A stretch of DNA of 16,903 nucleotides, from NCBI GenBank assembly GCA_964584415.1, contig CAZOZX010000041.1, positions 1 to 16,903 on the forward strand, in the 5' to 3' direction. The number at the start of each line of letters is the position of its first letter. Within the stretch, counting starts at the first letter, position 1. The translations under genes were made by a program, and so were the position numbers. The DNA comes from PHAA01 sp964584415 (GTDB lineage Bacteria; Bacillota; Syntrophomonadia; Syntrophomonadales; Syntrophomonadaceae). Below the pieces are notes generated by a model. That model worked only from the letters and a program-made list of their open reading frames with translations. It did no database searches and was not told the origin of the DNA. Below, one piece after another: positions 7,397-14,422 of this stretch.

Positions 7397-8224
7397 ATGA
7401 ATTTGTATCAAGAAAGTTTTACACGAAATATCGGCATTTTTACCCGTGCTGAGCAGGAAAAACTGAAAAACTCTACAATAGCGGTGGCTGGAGTAGGTGG
7501 GGTCGGAGGGCTACTTGCTGAGAGACTTACCAGACTAGGTGTTGGCAGTATTAAGATGACGGATATGGGAACATTTGAACTAAGTAATATGAACCGGCAA
7601 TATGGCTGTTCTACTGAAACTATTGATCAATATAAGACCGAAGTAATTTGCAAAAACCTTCTGGACATTAATCCATCCGCTAAAATACTCTACAATAATA
7701 ATGGTATTAATTCATACGCTGATGCAATCCAGTTTGTTGATGGAGCCGATTTGGTTATTGACGAAATGGATTACGGAGCTTGGAAGGAATCTATTTATTT
7801 ACAGCGAGCAGCTAGAAAAAGGGGTGTTTATTATGTTTTTGCAGGGGCAATTGGGTTTGGTGCACTCCTAGCTATCTTCGATCCTCGTGGCATGACCCTA
7901 GAAGAATACAACAATATATCGTCCGATCAAGACCTGGAGTTAGTTGGAAATTTATCGGTATCCGCAGAAAGAGTGTTGCCTGTTACTCCCTCATATATAA
8001 CTAAAGCAATGTCTTTTGAGATGCTGCAAGAAATTCTCAAAGGTCAAAGACCAGTGCCTACGTGTAGTATTGGCGTAGCGCTGGCATCTATATTGGCTGC
8101 CAGTAATGCTGTAAATATTCTGTTAGGCAGAAAAGATATAATGACCGCTCCTAAATTCATTTATTTTGATCTAATGGATCAAGAATGGATTGTGGGATCA
8201 GTAACAGGGCCAACAGTTGCATAG
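7397..8224 (+). CDS. ThiF/MoeB/HesA family (E1-like) adenylyltransferase
   Basis: E1-like enzymes adenylate a carboxyl group, usually the C-terminal glycine of a ubiquitin-fold carrier, in thiamine, molybdopterin, thioamide and tRNA modification pathways. This 275-residue protein has the nucleotide-binding loop AGVGGVGG at 31-38, the acidic strand end TDMG with D56, the arginine-finger motif NMNRQYG at 64-70 (R67), a conserved lysine at K80 and an aspartate at D122. These are the core adenylation residues. Unlike MoeB and ThiF there are no CxxC pairs, so the structural zinc is missing. The only cysteines are C71, C85 and C223, and none lies in a clear catalytic loop. The start is ATG 7397 with AAGGGGG at 7383-7389. 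No obvious carrier protein with a C-terminal GG is in the window. The 207-base spacer before it argues for its own promoter, though no convincing one was read. Confidence 0.83.
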   Translation: MNLYQESFTRNIGIFTRAEQEKLKNSTIAVAGVGGVGGLLAERLTRLGVGSIKMTDMGTFELSNMNRQYGCSTETIDQYKTEVICKNLLDINPSAKILYNNNGINSYADAIQFVDGADLVIDEMDYGAWKESIYLQRAARKRGVYYVFAGAIGFGALLAIFDPRGMTLEEYNNISSDQDLELVGNLSVSAERVLPVTPSYITKAMSFEMLQEILKGQRPVPTCSIGVALASILAASNAVNILLGRKDIMTAPKFIYFDLMDQEWIVGSVTGPTVA

Positions 8225-8307
8225 AGATACATGGTTTTGACCAAGCGATATGGTCAAAATGTTAAAAAACCTAGACCTCTAATTCAGAGAGAGTATCTCT
8301 CTTTCTT
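8223..8307 (+). repeat. Nested inverted repeats after the E1-like gene, possible terminator
   Basis: AGAGATAC at 8223-8230 (overlapping the stop codon) is exactly complementary to GTATCTCT at 8293-8300. Within it, TTTTGACCA at 8235-8243 pairs perfectly with TGGTCAAAA at 8251-8259 around a 7-base loop. A short alternative hairpin, AGAGAG at 8288-8293 with CTCTCT at 8297-8302, competes with the outer pairing and is followed by TTCTT. The arrangement allows two mutually exclusive folds and may end or modulate the transcript. Confidence 0.5.
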
Positions 8308-8333
8308 AATATGTACCAGCATAATAATGTATA

Positions 8334-8364
8334 TTGCAGATGGCAAATATTACCCAAATATGAT
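8334..8364 (+). promoter_or_regulatory. Weak candidate promoter before the methyltransferase-like gene
   Basis: TTGCAG (8334-8339) and TATGAT (8359-8364) resemble -35 and -10 elements, but the spacer is 19 bases, longer than the usual 17. The -10 match is good. The implied transcript would have a leader of roughly 15-20 bases and no clear ribosome site. Confidence 0.3.
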
Positions 8365-8387
8365 AACATTGTAGAAATTATTTTCGA

Positions 8388-8966
8388 ATGGTGTCGATTT
8401 CGGTGATGTATATTATTATTGGTTGCATTTCCTATATTCTTTTATTTATTTTTGATTTTAATAAGATTAAACAAATCCATCCTCTCCTTAATGCAACCTT
8501 CGGACTAGGTGTGATAATGCTTATAGGTGCTGGAATAGGTGTCTTGACAACTAGCCCAGTAAATTTTTGGCTGCCTAATTATTTCAGGATAATATTTGCG
8601 ATTCTTGCGATCATTTCGTTCGTTTTACAGATTTACACGTTATTCTTCGCTATACCATTCGATAAAACATATTTGGATTTGAATATAGGAAATAAGGTTG
8701 TTGATACAGGAATGTTTGCCCTGAGTAGACATCCTGGAGTGATATGGTTTTTTTTCTTAAGTATATTCTTATGGCTGGCATCGGGGAAAATGATGATGAT
8801 TTGGGCCGGAATTATTTGGACTGCATTTGATGTTTTACACGTTTACATTCAGGACCGCTGGCAATTTCCATTGATGTTCAGTGATTACAACGTATATATA
8901 AGAAAGGTGCCGTTCTTAATTCCCACCCTGCAAAGCATAAAAAATAGTCTAAAAAGAAGAAAATAG
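8388..8966 (+). CDS. Isoprenylcysteine carboxyl methyltransferase-like membrane protein
   Basis: This 192-residue integral membrane protein has about five hydrophobic segments, at roughly residues 5-23, 34-53, 66-90, 116-131 and 133-152. After the third comes VDTGMFALSRHPGVIWFFFL, with the RHPG motif at 114-117. Then, after the last helix, comes the segment QDRWQFPLMFSDYNVYIRKV. This arrangement is that of the ICMT/phospholipid-methyltransferase superfamily, which binds S-adenosylmethionine at RHP and at a later acidic pair. Here the usual glutamate pair reads Q-D, so the family resemblance is clear but activity is uncertain. Bacterial relatives are annotated only as methyltransferase family proteins. 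The ATG at 8388 lacks a recognisable ribosome site, and an alternative ATG lies at 8406 within the first helix. The substrate is unknown. Confidence 0.68.
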   Translation: MVSISVMYIIIGCISYILLFIFDFNKIKQIHPLLNATFGLGVIMLIGAGIGVLTTSPVNFWLPNYFRIIFAILAIISFVLQIYTLFFAIPFDKTYLDLNIGNKVVDTGMFALSRHPGVIWFFFLSIFLWLASGKMMMIWAGIIWTAFDVLHVYIQDRWQFPLMFSDYNVYIRKVPFLIPTLQSIKNSLKRRK

Positions 8967-9143
8967 AAGTAGTTTTGGAAAATATTACGATTACTGTTGT
9001 ATTTAGCTTTACTTTAATATATGCTGAACTAAGCGTAATGTAGATATATTGGGATTAATAAGCATACATAGAGGTCCTAAGACCGTTAGGAAGGTATTTT
9101 AGTAAAAATAGAAGTAAATAAGTCCTCTAAAAAGTGCGCAATT

Positions 9144-9153
9144 GAAGTACTTC
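9144..9153. repeat. Short perfect palindrome upstream of the GH3-like gene
   Basis: GAAGTACTTC is a perfect 10-base palindrome 61 bases before the start at 9215. Its size suits a dimeric regulator, but no second copy was seen and no promoter could be read beside it. The rest of the 248-base spacer holds a weak CCTAA/TTAGG hairpin near 9075-9090 and nothing else I can support. Confidence 0.25.
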
Positions 9154-9214
9154 TCAGCGCTCATTAGGTGTTTCATGCAATAGTTTTTAAACGATTTAGT
9201 TTGGAGGATCAACA

Positions 9215-10828
9215 TTGTATTTGGATGAAAAACTCCGGAAAAAACAATACGAGGAAGTCTGGAAAGAGTACTGCGGATTCTTCGATTTAAGTCTGTCTCA
9301 GTTTATGGACATCCAAAATCGTTTAATGCTAGAACAAATAGAGTTGTATTCCAAATGTGAACTTGGAAAGCGAATATTGAAAGGTAAAAATCCCAAATCC
9401 GTTGAAGAGTTTCGCAAAATGGTTCCGCTCACTACTTATGAAGATTATGCAGAAATACTGCTAGATAAAATTGAGTCCGCATTACCGGGAAAACCCGTTA
9501 TTTGGATAGAGACTACCTGGGAAGGAGCTCAAAAACCCGTTAAGGTGGCTCCTTACACAGAAGGAATGGTTAGAAACTATAGTAATTGCATAATGGCCAT
9601 AATGCTGCTTATGACCAGCAGTTCAAAATATAATTATTCGCTGCGCGGTGGAGAAAATTTTCTCTTTGGCATGGCGCCTCTACCTTACCTAACTGGTTTA
9701 GTTCCATATATGATTTCCAACAACTGCGCAATGAATTTTATGCCTCCAACGGATGAAGCGCAACAGATGGGATTCCGGGAGCGCAGTAGAAAAGGCTTCA
9801 AGATGGGGATGCAAAAGGGTGTGGATCTCTTTTTCGGCCTAAGCAGTATTGTAGCCAGAATGGGAGAGAATTTCGCTTCATCAGATGGCTCTGGCGATGG
9901 TATTAGCTTAATAAAGAACTCGGCTAAAATGAACTCCCGACTTCTAAAAGCATGGCTTAATAGTAAACAAGAAGGAATTCCCATTAAACCTAAGGATATT
10001 TGGACGCTAAAAGGTTTGGCTATTGCCGGGACTGATACCGCTAGTCTTAAGCCTAAGATTGAAGAATATTGGGGAGTAAAGCCACTTGAATTGTTTGGTG
10101 GTACTGAATGTGGTTGCGTGGCTGTTGAGTCATGGAAAAAAGACGGACTAGTATTTTATCCGGATATTGATTTTTATGAGTTTATACCTAAAGTCGAAGT
10201 AGAAAAAAATATAGATAAGTCAGATTACAAACCACGTACTTACTTATTGGATGAACTGGTTGCGGGAAATGAATATGAACTTGTGATTTCTAATTTTAAG
10301 GGTGGCGCATTTGCGCGCTACCGTACTGGAGACATTTTCCGATGTAATTCCTTGAATGATAAGGATGAAGCAATATGGCTTCCCCATTTTACATATGTGG
10401 ACAGATATCCAACTGTCATAGATATCGCTGGATTTACCCGGATAACCGAAGAGACTATCAGTAAGGCTTTAGCTATATCTAAACTGGATATAGAAGATTG
10501 GTTTGCCGTAAAAGACGTGGATGTAAATAACAAAACATTTTTGCATTTATATGTCGAAATTGGAGCAGAAGGATTAAGAGCAGGCCTTAACAAAGACATT
10601 ATAGCAGAACATTTATCGATTTATTTCCGCCATATTGATTCGGATTATAAAGATCTTAAGGCATTGCTGGGAATTGATCCGCTCAAAATCTCGGTTATAC
10701 CGCGAGGAACAATTAGTGAGTTTATTGATACTTTTGGTAGGACTATCCGTCGCATGAATGCATCTCATTATGACTTGGTTGAGATATTAAAAATAGCAGG
10801 CGATAGCGCCAGAAGAGAGGTGTCTTAA
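9215..10828 (+). CDS. GH3-family adenylate-forming enzyme (acyl acid amido synthetase-like)
   Basis: The GH3 family belongs to the ANL superfamily and in plants conjugates carboxylic acids such as indole acetate or jasmonate to amino acids through an acyl-AMP. Bacterial members are largely uncharacterised. The 537-residue protein starts at TTG 9215 with GGAGGA at 9203-9208. It shows an N-terminal helical region with FRKMVPLTTYEDY at 66-78, a divergent ATP-loop position TTWEGAQKPVK at 100-110, and GTDTASLKPKIEEYWGVKPL at 272-291. LELFGGTECG lies at 291-300, YRTGD at 369-373 and the hinge-like GFTRITEE at 406-413. The SSGT-type loop of the plant enzymes is not present in that form, which may be a subfamily trait. 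The C-terminal domain is complete. Its TAA shares one base with the ATG of the next gene, implying translational coupling. The amine and acid substrates are unknown. Confidence 0.82.
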   Translation: MYLDEKLRKKQYEEVWKEYCGFFDLSLSQFMDIQNRLMLEQIELYSKCELGKRILKGKNPKSVEEFRKMVPLTTYEDYAEILLDKIESALPGKPVIWIETTWEGAQKPVKVAPYTEGMVRNYSNCIMAIMLLMTSSSKYNYSLRGGENFLFGMAPLPYLTGLVPYMISNNCAMNFMPPTDEAQQMGFRERSRKGFKMGMQKGVDLFFGLSSIVARMGENFASSDGSGDGISLIKNSAKMNSRLLKAWLNSKQEGIPIKPKDIWTLKGLAIAGTDTASLKPKIEEYWGVKPLELFGGTECGCVAVESWKKDGLVFYPDIDFYEFIPKVEVEKNIDKSDYKPRTYLLDELVAGNEYELVISNFKGGAFARYRTGDIFRCNSLNDKDEAIWLPHFTYVDRYPTVIDIAGFTRITEETISKALAISKLDIEDWFAVKDVDVNNKTFLHLYVEIGAEGLRAGLNKDIIAEHLSIYFRHIDSDYKDLKALLGIDPLKISVIPRGTISEFIDTFGRTIRRMNASHYDLVEILKIAGDSARREVS

Positions 10829-13389
10829 TGCCATTATCCCAGTTTTTCTTTTGGACAGTGCCGATAGTGGCATTAATTAGCTATTGTCTATTGATGCTGT
10901 TTCTAAGTCTAACCCAGAAAGATACGTACATCCGCACTTTTATGCTGGTTATTGCATCACTGATAGTCTGGACAGCCGGAGCCCTGTTTATGAAATTGCA
11001 ATTGTATCCCGGAGTGTTATATTGGAACCGAATAATGGTTGCAGGTACTATAGCTGCACCTTTCTTTATCTACTTGTTTGTTTCAGTTTTCACTGGGTAT
11101 ATAAACAAATTTATGCTTGGTGCAACTGGTCTGTTGACTACCCTTGGGATCATCGTAAACTTTGCGGGATATGTGGTAACAGAGGCTGCGGTAAAAACTT
11201 ACCCTAGTCTAGCATTTGGCCGTCCTTATAACATCATTGATTTTACCTATAAACTAGGCTCGGGGGCTTATTTCGCCTATGCAATAACATTTGTGGTTAT
11301 GATTGCGGTAATAATCGCTACCAATAAAGGCAAACATGTCGGGAATATATCATACGGTCAAGTAAAACTCATTGCCGTAGGTTTGATAATAATGTTCATT
11401 GGCTCTCTACTAAATACATTACCAGCAATAGGCAAGTATCCAGTTGACCTTTTAGCATGCTTTATAAATGCACTGCTCTTAATGGTAGCTCTTTATAAAT
11501 ACAGAATGCTTGAACTGAAATTTGTAGTCACTAAAGGACTTGTCTATTCGAGTTTTGCTTTAATCCTTACTTTGCTCTATGTATACATAATAGTATCCAT
11601 TCAAGATCACTTCGCTCAATATGAAAATGCTATAACCTATCTAACTGCCCTCATGGCGCTAGGTATAGCTTTCCTATTCCAACCCTTGTTCCGTTTAACC
11701 AATATATTAGTAGACAGATTGTTTTATCAGGCCGAATATATGCGTCGCCAGGCGCTTCGGAATTTCAGCCTGGTGATATCCAATAATTTGGATTTAAGCA
11801 ATATTGCTGATCTTCTTATTGATTCAGTTCAACAGGCTATACGTGCTAATAATGTGCTGTTACTTATGAAGAATGAAGAAAAAGGTGATTATGAGGTGTT
11901 CCATAATACTACCCAGATTTTCAGACCTGAAATCAGCTTACCATCTGACAATCCAATTGTTCTTTGGCTTGAATCAGATCATCCTATTCTGTCTAGGAAT
12001 GAGATGAATTCTCTGCCATTTTTTAAATCAATGTGGGATAAGGAGAAACGCGTCCTAAATGAGCTTGGTATCGAAGTAATAGTTCCAATCAAGTCCCGCA
12101 GCGAAGTTATTGGCTTACTTATGTTAAACCGAAAGAACAATAACACCGCCTATAATATGGAAGATATGGATCTACTCACATATCTTGGGGCATCAACCGG
12201 GGTAGCATTGGATAATGCTCGATTATATACCCGGTCACAGTCTGAAGCTATGACTGATAGCCTGACCAAATTACATAACCACCGGTATTTCTATCGCGCT
12301 TTGCAAGAACAGGTAGAAAAACTGGGATCAGGGGAACTATCTCTATTAATGATAGACCTCGACTTATTCAAGCTTTTTAACGATCTTTACGGGCATGTTG
12401 AAGGTGACAACGCTCTTGAAACCATAGCTGCCATCTTAATTCGCAATGTGGGTAATAAGGGTATAGTATGCCGCTATGGCGGAGAGGAATTCACTGTGTT
12501 GCTGCCTCGCTATGATACCCGGATGGCTTATGACCTGGCCGAAAAGATCAGACTCGACATAGAGAAGACTTTCTTTAGCATGAATGACGTAACACAGAGA
12601 TTCCTAACTGCCAGTATAGGTGTTTGTACATACCCCTATGCCGCCCCGAACACCGATGAACTGCTGAAACGTGCTGACATAGCCATGTATACAGCCAAGA
12701 ACTCTGGCAAGAACAAGACTGTTATCTACACGCCTGAAATCAGGCTGACTGATGCGGGGATGGGAGAAGTCAACGTTTCCGGTTCCATGAAACCTAATTT
12801 TGCCGCTACCATATATGCATTGACCGCTGCCATAGACGCCAAGGACCATTATACCTTCGGCCATTCGCAGAAGGTTGCAGAATACGCAACCTTGCTGGCC
12901 AGTAAATTGTCACTGGACAAATCCCATATAGAACTTATTCAAGAAGCTGCTTTACTGCACGACATCGGCAAGATCGGTATACCGGAGTACATACTCACGA
13001 AGACGGGCCGCTTGACTAATGAAGAGTTTGATATAGTCAAGCAGCATGTAGAGATGTCTATTACTATAATCAAGCATCTGCCATCAATGAACCATGTCAT
13101 TCCCGCAGTTATTGGGCACCATGAACGCTGGGATGGCAAAGGATATCCAAGGGGTCTCAGAGGCGAAAACATTCCCCTGGCGGCTAGATGTCTGGCCATA
13201 TCAGACGCCTTCGATGCAATGACATCTAATCGCCCCTACCGTAATTGCATGACCATTAGCGCAGCTCTCTCGGAAATAGAAAACAATATTGGCACCCAGT
13301 TTGATCCGCTGCTGGCCAACATCTTTGTTAAACTGGTTCGCGAAGGTCAAATAAAGGTGGAATCGCCTCAAATTAAGAGTGTTAGCTGA
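10828..13389 (+). CDS. Membrane-bound GAF-GGDEF-HD-GYP cyclic-di-GMP turnover protein
   Basis: The 853-residue protein begins with a membrane domain of about nine hydrophobic segments (residues 6-28, 37-55, 66-90, 95-117, 145-165, 180-200, 204-224, 238-258 and 268-288). This resembles the 7TM sensor region found in some histidine kinases. A GAF-like domain at about 310-465 follows (SNIADLLIDSVQQAIRANNV to GASTGVALDNARL). Next is a GGDEF domain at about 475-635 with MIDLDLFKLFNDLYGH at 508-523 and the active signature GGEEF at 551-555, and then an HD-GYP domain at about 655-850. That domain has HD at 711-712 (HDIGKIG), HHERWDGKGYP at 764-774 and SDAFDAMTSNRPYR. The allosteric RxxD site five residues before GGEEF is absent, so product inhibition is not expected by that route. 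Both catalytic domains look intact, so it may make and degrade c-di-GMP. It overlaps the GH3-like gene by one base. Confidence 0.93.
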   Translation: MPLSQFFFWTVPIVALISYCLLMLFLSLTQKDTYIRTFMLVIASLIVWTAGALFMKLQLYPGVLYWNRIMVAGTIAAPFFIYLFVSVFTGYINKFMLGATGLLTTLGIIVNFAGYVVTEAAVKTYPSLAFGRPYNIIDFTYKLGSGAYFAYAITFVVMIAVIIATNKGKHVGNISYGQVKLIAVGLIIMFIGSLLNTLPAIGKYPVDLLACFINALLLMVALYKYRMLELKFVVTKGLVYSSFALILTLLYVYIIVSIQDHFAQYENAITYLTALMALGIAFLFQPLFRLTNILVDRLFYQAEYMRRQALRNFSLVISNNLDLSNIADLLIDSVQQAIRANNVLLLMKNEEKGDYEVFHNTTQIFRPEISLPSDNPIVLWLESDHPILSRNEMNSLPFFKSMWDKEKRVLNELGIEVIVPIKSRSEVIGLLMLNRKNNNTAYNMEDMDLLTYLGASTGVALDNARLYTRSQSEAMTDSLTKLHNHRYFYRALQEQVEKLGSGELSLLMIDLDLFKLFNDLYGHVEGDNALETIAAILIRNVGNKGIVCRYGGEEFTVLLPRYDTRMAYDLAEKIRLDIEKTFFSMNDVTQRFLTASIGVCTYPYAAPNTDELLKRADIAMYTAKNSGKNKTVIYTPEIRLTDAGMGEVNVSGSMKPNFAATIYALTAAIDAKDHYTFGHSQKVAEYATLLASKLSLDKSHIELIQEAALLHDIGKIGIPEYILTKTGRLTNEEFDIVKQHVEMSITIIKHLPSMNHVIPAVIGHHERWDGKGYPRGLRGENIPLAARCLAISDAFDAMTSNRPYRNCMTISAALSEIENNIGTQFDPLLANIFVKLVREGQIKVESPQIKSVS

Positions 13390-13419
13390 TAAATATAGCA
13401 TTAGAGACATAGTAAATTT

Positions 13420-13460
13420 AAACGGCCCGGGTGAATAAGAGCACCTCAGGCCGTTTCTAA
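13420..13460 (+). terminator. Intrinsic terminator after the GGDEF/HD-GYP gene
   Basis: AAACGGCC at 13420-13427 pairs with GGCCGTTT at 13449-13456. GGGTG at 13429-13433 pairs with CACCT at 13442-13446, with a small internal loop and an 8-base apical loop. The stem is followed by a T-rich TTTCTAATTTC. It lies 30 bases after the stop at 13389 and closes the GH3/cyclic-di-GMP transcript. Confidence 0.82.
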
Positions 13461-13499
13461 TTTCTGCACACATGCGTAAATGAAAATCGCAAGCAGGAA

Positions 13500-13528
13500 T
13501 TGCCGGGTTGGGTAAATAATAATAGAAT
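13500..13528 (+). promoter_or_regulatory. Candidate promoter of the MBL-fold hydrolase gene
   Basis: TTGCCG at 13500-13505 and TAGAAT at 13523-13528 are separated by exactly 17 bases and match the primary sigma-factor consensus in 4 of 6 and 5 of 6 positions. They lie directly after a terminator and before a gene with a good ribosome site. The expected transcript start, about 7 bases past the -10, would leave a short leader of roughly 16 bases. Confidence 0.5.
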
Positions 13529-13550
13529 CATTAGAAAGGAGTGATTGCTA

Positions 13551-14381
13551 ATGGAGGCCAGTGTAACCATTTTGGTTGAGAATACTGCACCCACTCCGGG
13601 ATTGTTGGGTGAGTATGGTTTCGCCGCTCTGATCACTGTCAATGGCAAGACCATGTTATTTGATACTGGCAGTGACCAGGTTTTATTTCATAACAGCAGG
13701 GTTCTGGGCGTAAACCTATCCAATGTTGAGGAAGTCGTGATAAGCCACGGCCATTTTGATCATACCGGGGCTCTCTTACCATTGCTTAAGCAACACGGAC
13801 CTAAAAAGATATACGCACATTCCCGCCTTTTCCTGCCTCGTATGGTTTCAAAACCTAAGGGAGGTTTTATGTCAATAGGAACTCCATTCTCCCAGCCTGA
13901 ACTGGAAAAGGCTGGTGCAACTTTTGTGTTTCATGATCAGTGGCAGGAAATCTGGCCAGGTGTATACCTGAGTGGGGAGATACCTCGTTGCAATGATTTT
14001 GAAGACACCGGCGGTGATTTTAGAGTAGAGGTTAATGGGCAACTGGAAGAAGATCGCATTGAAGATGATATGGCCCTGGTTATAGATTTGCCAGCTGGGT
14101 TGATAATCATAAGCGGTTGTGCTCATGCGGGATTTTTGAATATTATCAATCAAGCCATACGCATTACCGGTAAATCGAAAGTCCTGGCTTATATCGGAGG
14201 TACTCACCTAATGAACGCCTCCGAGGACCGAATAGACCGAACTATCAGTGTTCTGCAGACGATTGACATTGACCAATTGATTGTAGCGCACTGTACTGGT
14301 TTTCATGCTTCCGCTCTCTTATATAACGAGCTGGGTTCAAAGGTAGTTAAAGGTGAATGCGGAATGAAATTCAGATTCTAA
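13551..14381 (+). CDS. MBL-fold metallo-hydrolase, COG1237-type
   Basis: The ATG at 13551 is preferred over the TTG at 13545 because AAGGAG at 13536-13541 then has a 9-base spacing. The 276-residue protein carries the zinc-binding motif HGHFDHTG at 66-73, preceded by the strand LFDTGSD at 36-42. Later come DRIEDDMALVID, SGCAHAGFLNII and GGTHLMNASEDR, which supply the other conserved His and Asp ligands in this branch. The order fits COG1237, whose members include an enzyme named in databases as a dihydropterin-methyl-ribofuranosyl-aminobenzene phosphate synthase, a methanopterin-pathway annotation that probably does not describe the role in Clostridia. It is cytoplasmic, with no signal peptide. 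It has its own promoter candidate and stands 41 bases before the Lon-like gene, with which it may be cotranscribed. The true substrate is unknown. Confidence 0.85.
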   Translation: MEASVTILVENTAPTPGLLGEYGFAALITVNGKTMLFDTGSDQVLFHNSRVLGVNLSNVEEVVISHGHFDHTGALLPLLKQHGPKKIYAHSRLFLPRMVSKPKGGFMSIGTPFSQPELEKAGATFVFHDQWQEIWPGVYLSGEIPRCNDFEDTGGDFRVEVNGQLEEDRIEDDMALVIDLPAGLIIISGCAHAGFLNIINQAIRITGKSKVLAYIGGTHLMNASEDRIDRTISVLQTIDIDQLIVAHCTGFHASALLYNELGSKVVKGECGMKFRF

Positions 14382-14422
14382 AATTTGTACCAGGTTAGCA
14401 TCAATATTGGAGGTGCCACAGC

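Noticed and set aside
12604..12864. Minus-strand open frames inside the GGDEF/HD-GYP gene and other long genes (also 10318-10599, 13872-14207, 16331-16546)
   Set aside because: They are shadows of strong plus-strand coding sequences with intact motifs and have no ribosome site or family match.
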